DNA from: JBFIHZ01 sp041601535
GTDB taxonomy: Bacteria; Pseudomonadota; Gammaproteobacteria; Xanthomonadales; SZUA-36
Direction: 5' to 3'
DNA length: 15,782 nt
Assembly: GCA_041601535.1 (NCBI GenBank)
Contig: JBFIHZ010000062.1
Location: forward strand, 1-15,782
The translations under genes and the position numbers were made by a program. Shown piece by piece: positions 14,294 to 15,782 of this stretch. Under the pieces are notes generated by a model. That model had not been told where the DNA came from. It made no database searches and worked only from the letters and a program-made list of their open reading frames with translations. How positions within the stretch are numbered: the stretch's first letter is position 1; each line of letters begins with the position of its first letter.

Positions 14294-14305
14294 GCGCTGC
14301 AGCGC
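14294..14305. terminator. Palindrome between convergent genes, weak terminator candidate
   Basis: GCGCTGCAGCGC is a 12-bp perfect palindrome five bases after the cupin stop. No T-run follows on either side, and the palindrome leaves little room for a loop, so terminator function is doubtful. Confidence 0.25.
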
Positions 14306-14378
14306 CTTCAGATAAACTGACGCCATGCAGGAATTGGCATTCACGGACGGCGCTGGCGATGCGTAACCCTGTGATATG

Positions 14379-15782
14379 TCAAAAGTCCGGGCATTGGGTG
14401 CCGCTCAGGCGGGAAAGGCGGCTGTAGGCCCTGGATGCCGAGCCAAAGCCCGCCACGGTGGAGCTGTAGTCAAAGGCCAGCTGGTCACAATCGGACCAGT
14501 TCAATGTGAAGCTGCCCCAGTTGGAGATGGTGACATCAGCCGTATCATAATCTGCACCCCAGCGGGAAAATGTCGACGGGTACAGTGCATCCATCGTCAC
14601 GCTTTTGCCGCTGGCCTGACCGATTCCAATCAACCACATCTGGTTGTCGTTCTGGTCGTAGGTAAAGAACACCACCAACACGTTGCCATTGGGCAGCCAC
14701 TCAACGATGATGCCTTCGCCATTGCGGGCCGGGTCAAACCACGAACCAGAGAGACCGGCGTTGGGGTGGGGGGTCTCGGCGCCACAACCGGTAATATGGC
14801 TTAGCCGAGCAGCCCGTGTTATCAGCCCCTCGTAACCCAGTTCCGCATCACCAGAGTAGGCGACGTTGCCACCCGGCGCCGTTGCGGCACAATCCGGAAA
14901 AACCATTGACATACCGCCATTGGGTGTGAATTCAATATCATCTTGATCAAAACCATTGCCAAAACTGGTTCCCACCGGGCGCAGCACGTTATCGATGACG
15001 ATACCGTTATCCTGCACCTCGCCCACGCCAATAAACCAGGCAGGGCCGGAACCATCGGGGCGGTAGGTAAACGTGTACACGATGGCCGTCGTGTCATTGA
15101 GGATTTCAACATAGGTGCCTTCGCCATCCCGCAGCGGATTGAAGAAAGCGCCGCTGTGGCCGTTTTCGATCTGACCGCTGCCCGCCACTTCCATGGCGCC
15201 CATATCGCACTCAAATACGCCGTCACCATTACCATCCTGCGGGCGCGCCGTTCCGCTGATATCCCGGTAACCACAGGGCAACGAGGGCAAGGGGTCATTG
15301 GCCAGCAATTGGGCTTCGACTGCGCCTGCGTCAATGGCCGGGCTGGAGGGCCCGGGTACCGGCAAGCCCTCCGCGTTGCTGCCGAGTTGCGGATCAACAC
15401 CGGGCAGGTCGGTGGGCTGATTCAGCGCACAGCTGCTGTCTGAAGAAATATTGTAGCCCAGTGACTGGAACGCGCCGGAGCCAAAGTCGTTGCACAGCGC
15501 CTGCGGCTTTGATGGGGCCGTATCATCTGAGCGTATCTGGCTGCCACCATTCTGCATATTGATGATATTGCCGAACATGACTGCCGCCCCGGTTGAATCC
15601 ATCGCGGCGGAACGGTGACTGAAGGTGTTATTGCGGATGTTGATAATGCCAGCAGGGTTCTCGACCAGCACATTATCGCAATCGCTGGTGAACACATTCC
15701 GCTCTACCAGCAAGGCATTGCCGGTAACACTGCTGTTGACATTGATATCGCAGCCGTAAACAACCGCCTCGTTTTCTTCAAA
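14379..15782 (-). CDS. Secreted beta-helix protein ending in two GEG domains, N-terminus cut off
   Basis: The frame is open from the right window edge to the stop at 14379: 467 residues of a longer protein. An in-frame TTG at 15713 is not the real start, since protein-like sequence continues upstream of it. Residues 1-155 look like the end of a right-handed parallel beta-helix: Asn-rich rungs (NVFTSDCDNVLVEN, GIINIRNNTF), then the capping signature SSPAIDAG (146-153). A typical closing segment follows (RDISGTARPQDGNGDG to CDMGAMEV, 173-199). Two tandem domains come next, about 209-333 and 343-464. They share a start of the form SG-x-(F/W)F-x-P-x-R-x-GEG (GEG at 220-222 and 355-357), a TFTY/FFTY strand, a W-F/L-IG-(V/I)-G strand, and a final RLS segment with Cys. 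It is probably a surface or extracellular protein, perhaps binding polysaccharide; no catalytic residues are evident. Confidence 0.85.
   Translation of the reverse strand, partial: FEENEAVVYGCDINVNSSVTGNALLVERNVFTSDCDNVLVENPAGIINIRNNTFSHRSAAMDSTGAAVMFGNIINMQNGGSQIRSDDTAPSKPQALCNDFGSGAFQSLGYNISSDSSCALNQPTDLPGVDPQLGSNAEGLPVPGPSSPAIDAGAVEAQLLANDPLPSLPCGYRDISGTARPQDGNGDGVFECDMGAMEVAGSGQIENGHSGAFFNPLRDGEGTYVEILNDTTAIVYTFTYRPDGSGPAWFIGVGEVQDNGIVIDNVLRPVGTSFGNGFDQDDIEFTPNGGMSMVFPDCAATAPGGNVAYSGDAELGYEGLITRAARLSHITGCGAETPHPNAGLSGSWFDPARNGEGIIVEWLPNGNVLVVFFTYDQNDNQMWLIGIGQASGKSVTMDALYPSTFSRWGADYDTADVTISNWGSFTLNWSDCDQLAFDYSSTVAGFGSASRAYSRLSRLSGTQCPDF

Noticed and set aside
1..15782. CRISPR array, toxin-antitoxin pair or intact insertion sequence
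   Set aside because: No regularly spaced direct repeats, no recognisable toxin or antitoxin domains, and no transposase or integrase frame were found on either strand. The coupled pair at 12177-13466 is larger than typical toxin-antitoxin proteins and shows none of their motifs.

Overview
The window looks like chromosomal DNA of a free-living, GC-rich gammaproteobacterium, possibly near the Lysobacterales (Wenzhouxiangella-like). This is an inference from protein style: Sec-exported proteins with Asp-box, PKD and CARDB modules, an IFSDGFE motif, and paired GEG domains. No rRNA, tRNA or other marker gene is present to confirm it, and there is no CRISPR array or intact insertion sequence.

Left part (1-4736): a very large secreted Asp-box (BNR) protein, cut by the window start, is read leftward from a GTG at 3715. 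It is divergent from a TetR-family regulator (4095-4736). The AT-rich core between them (3986-4075) holds several related near-palindromes that could be regulator operators, followed by a long structured-looking leader toward the BNR gene.

Centre (4891-8718): two rightward genes for exported enzymes, a zinc metallopeptidase with a HExxHxxxxxH motif and an SVMNY Met-turn, and a calcineurin-like metallophosphoesterase with a long unassigned C-terminal half. Each has its own upstream spacer. A 10-bp hairpin with a U-tract only on the minus strand lies just after the second gene. About 500 bp of gene-free, partly AT-rich DNA follows.

Right part (9277-15782): a 932-residue membrane hybrid histidine kinase (about eight membrane segments, two PAS domains, HisKA, HATPase, receiver). 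Its second PAS carries the His and Arg that bind and gate heme in FixL and DosP. It converges on a leftward pair of unrecognised soluble proteins (12177-13466), three bases apart. Their leader contains two perfect stems in H-type pseudoknot order. A gene-free 280-bp stretch with further inverted repeats separates this pair from a small exported cupin. The window closes with the C-terminal part of a secreted beta-helix protein ending in two tandem GEG domains.

Five of the nine protein genes are exported or secreted, so the region reads as a secretome neighbourhood with two regulatory inputs (TetR and hybrid kinase). No complete known multi-gene system is evident. The least explained items are the pseudoknot leader with its two-gene operon, the TetR operator cluster, and the possible heme PAS.
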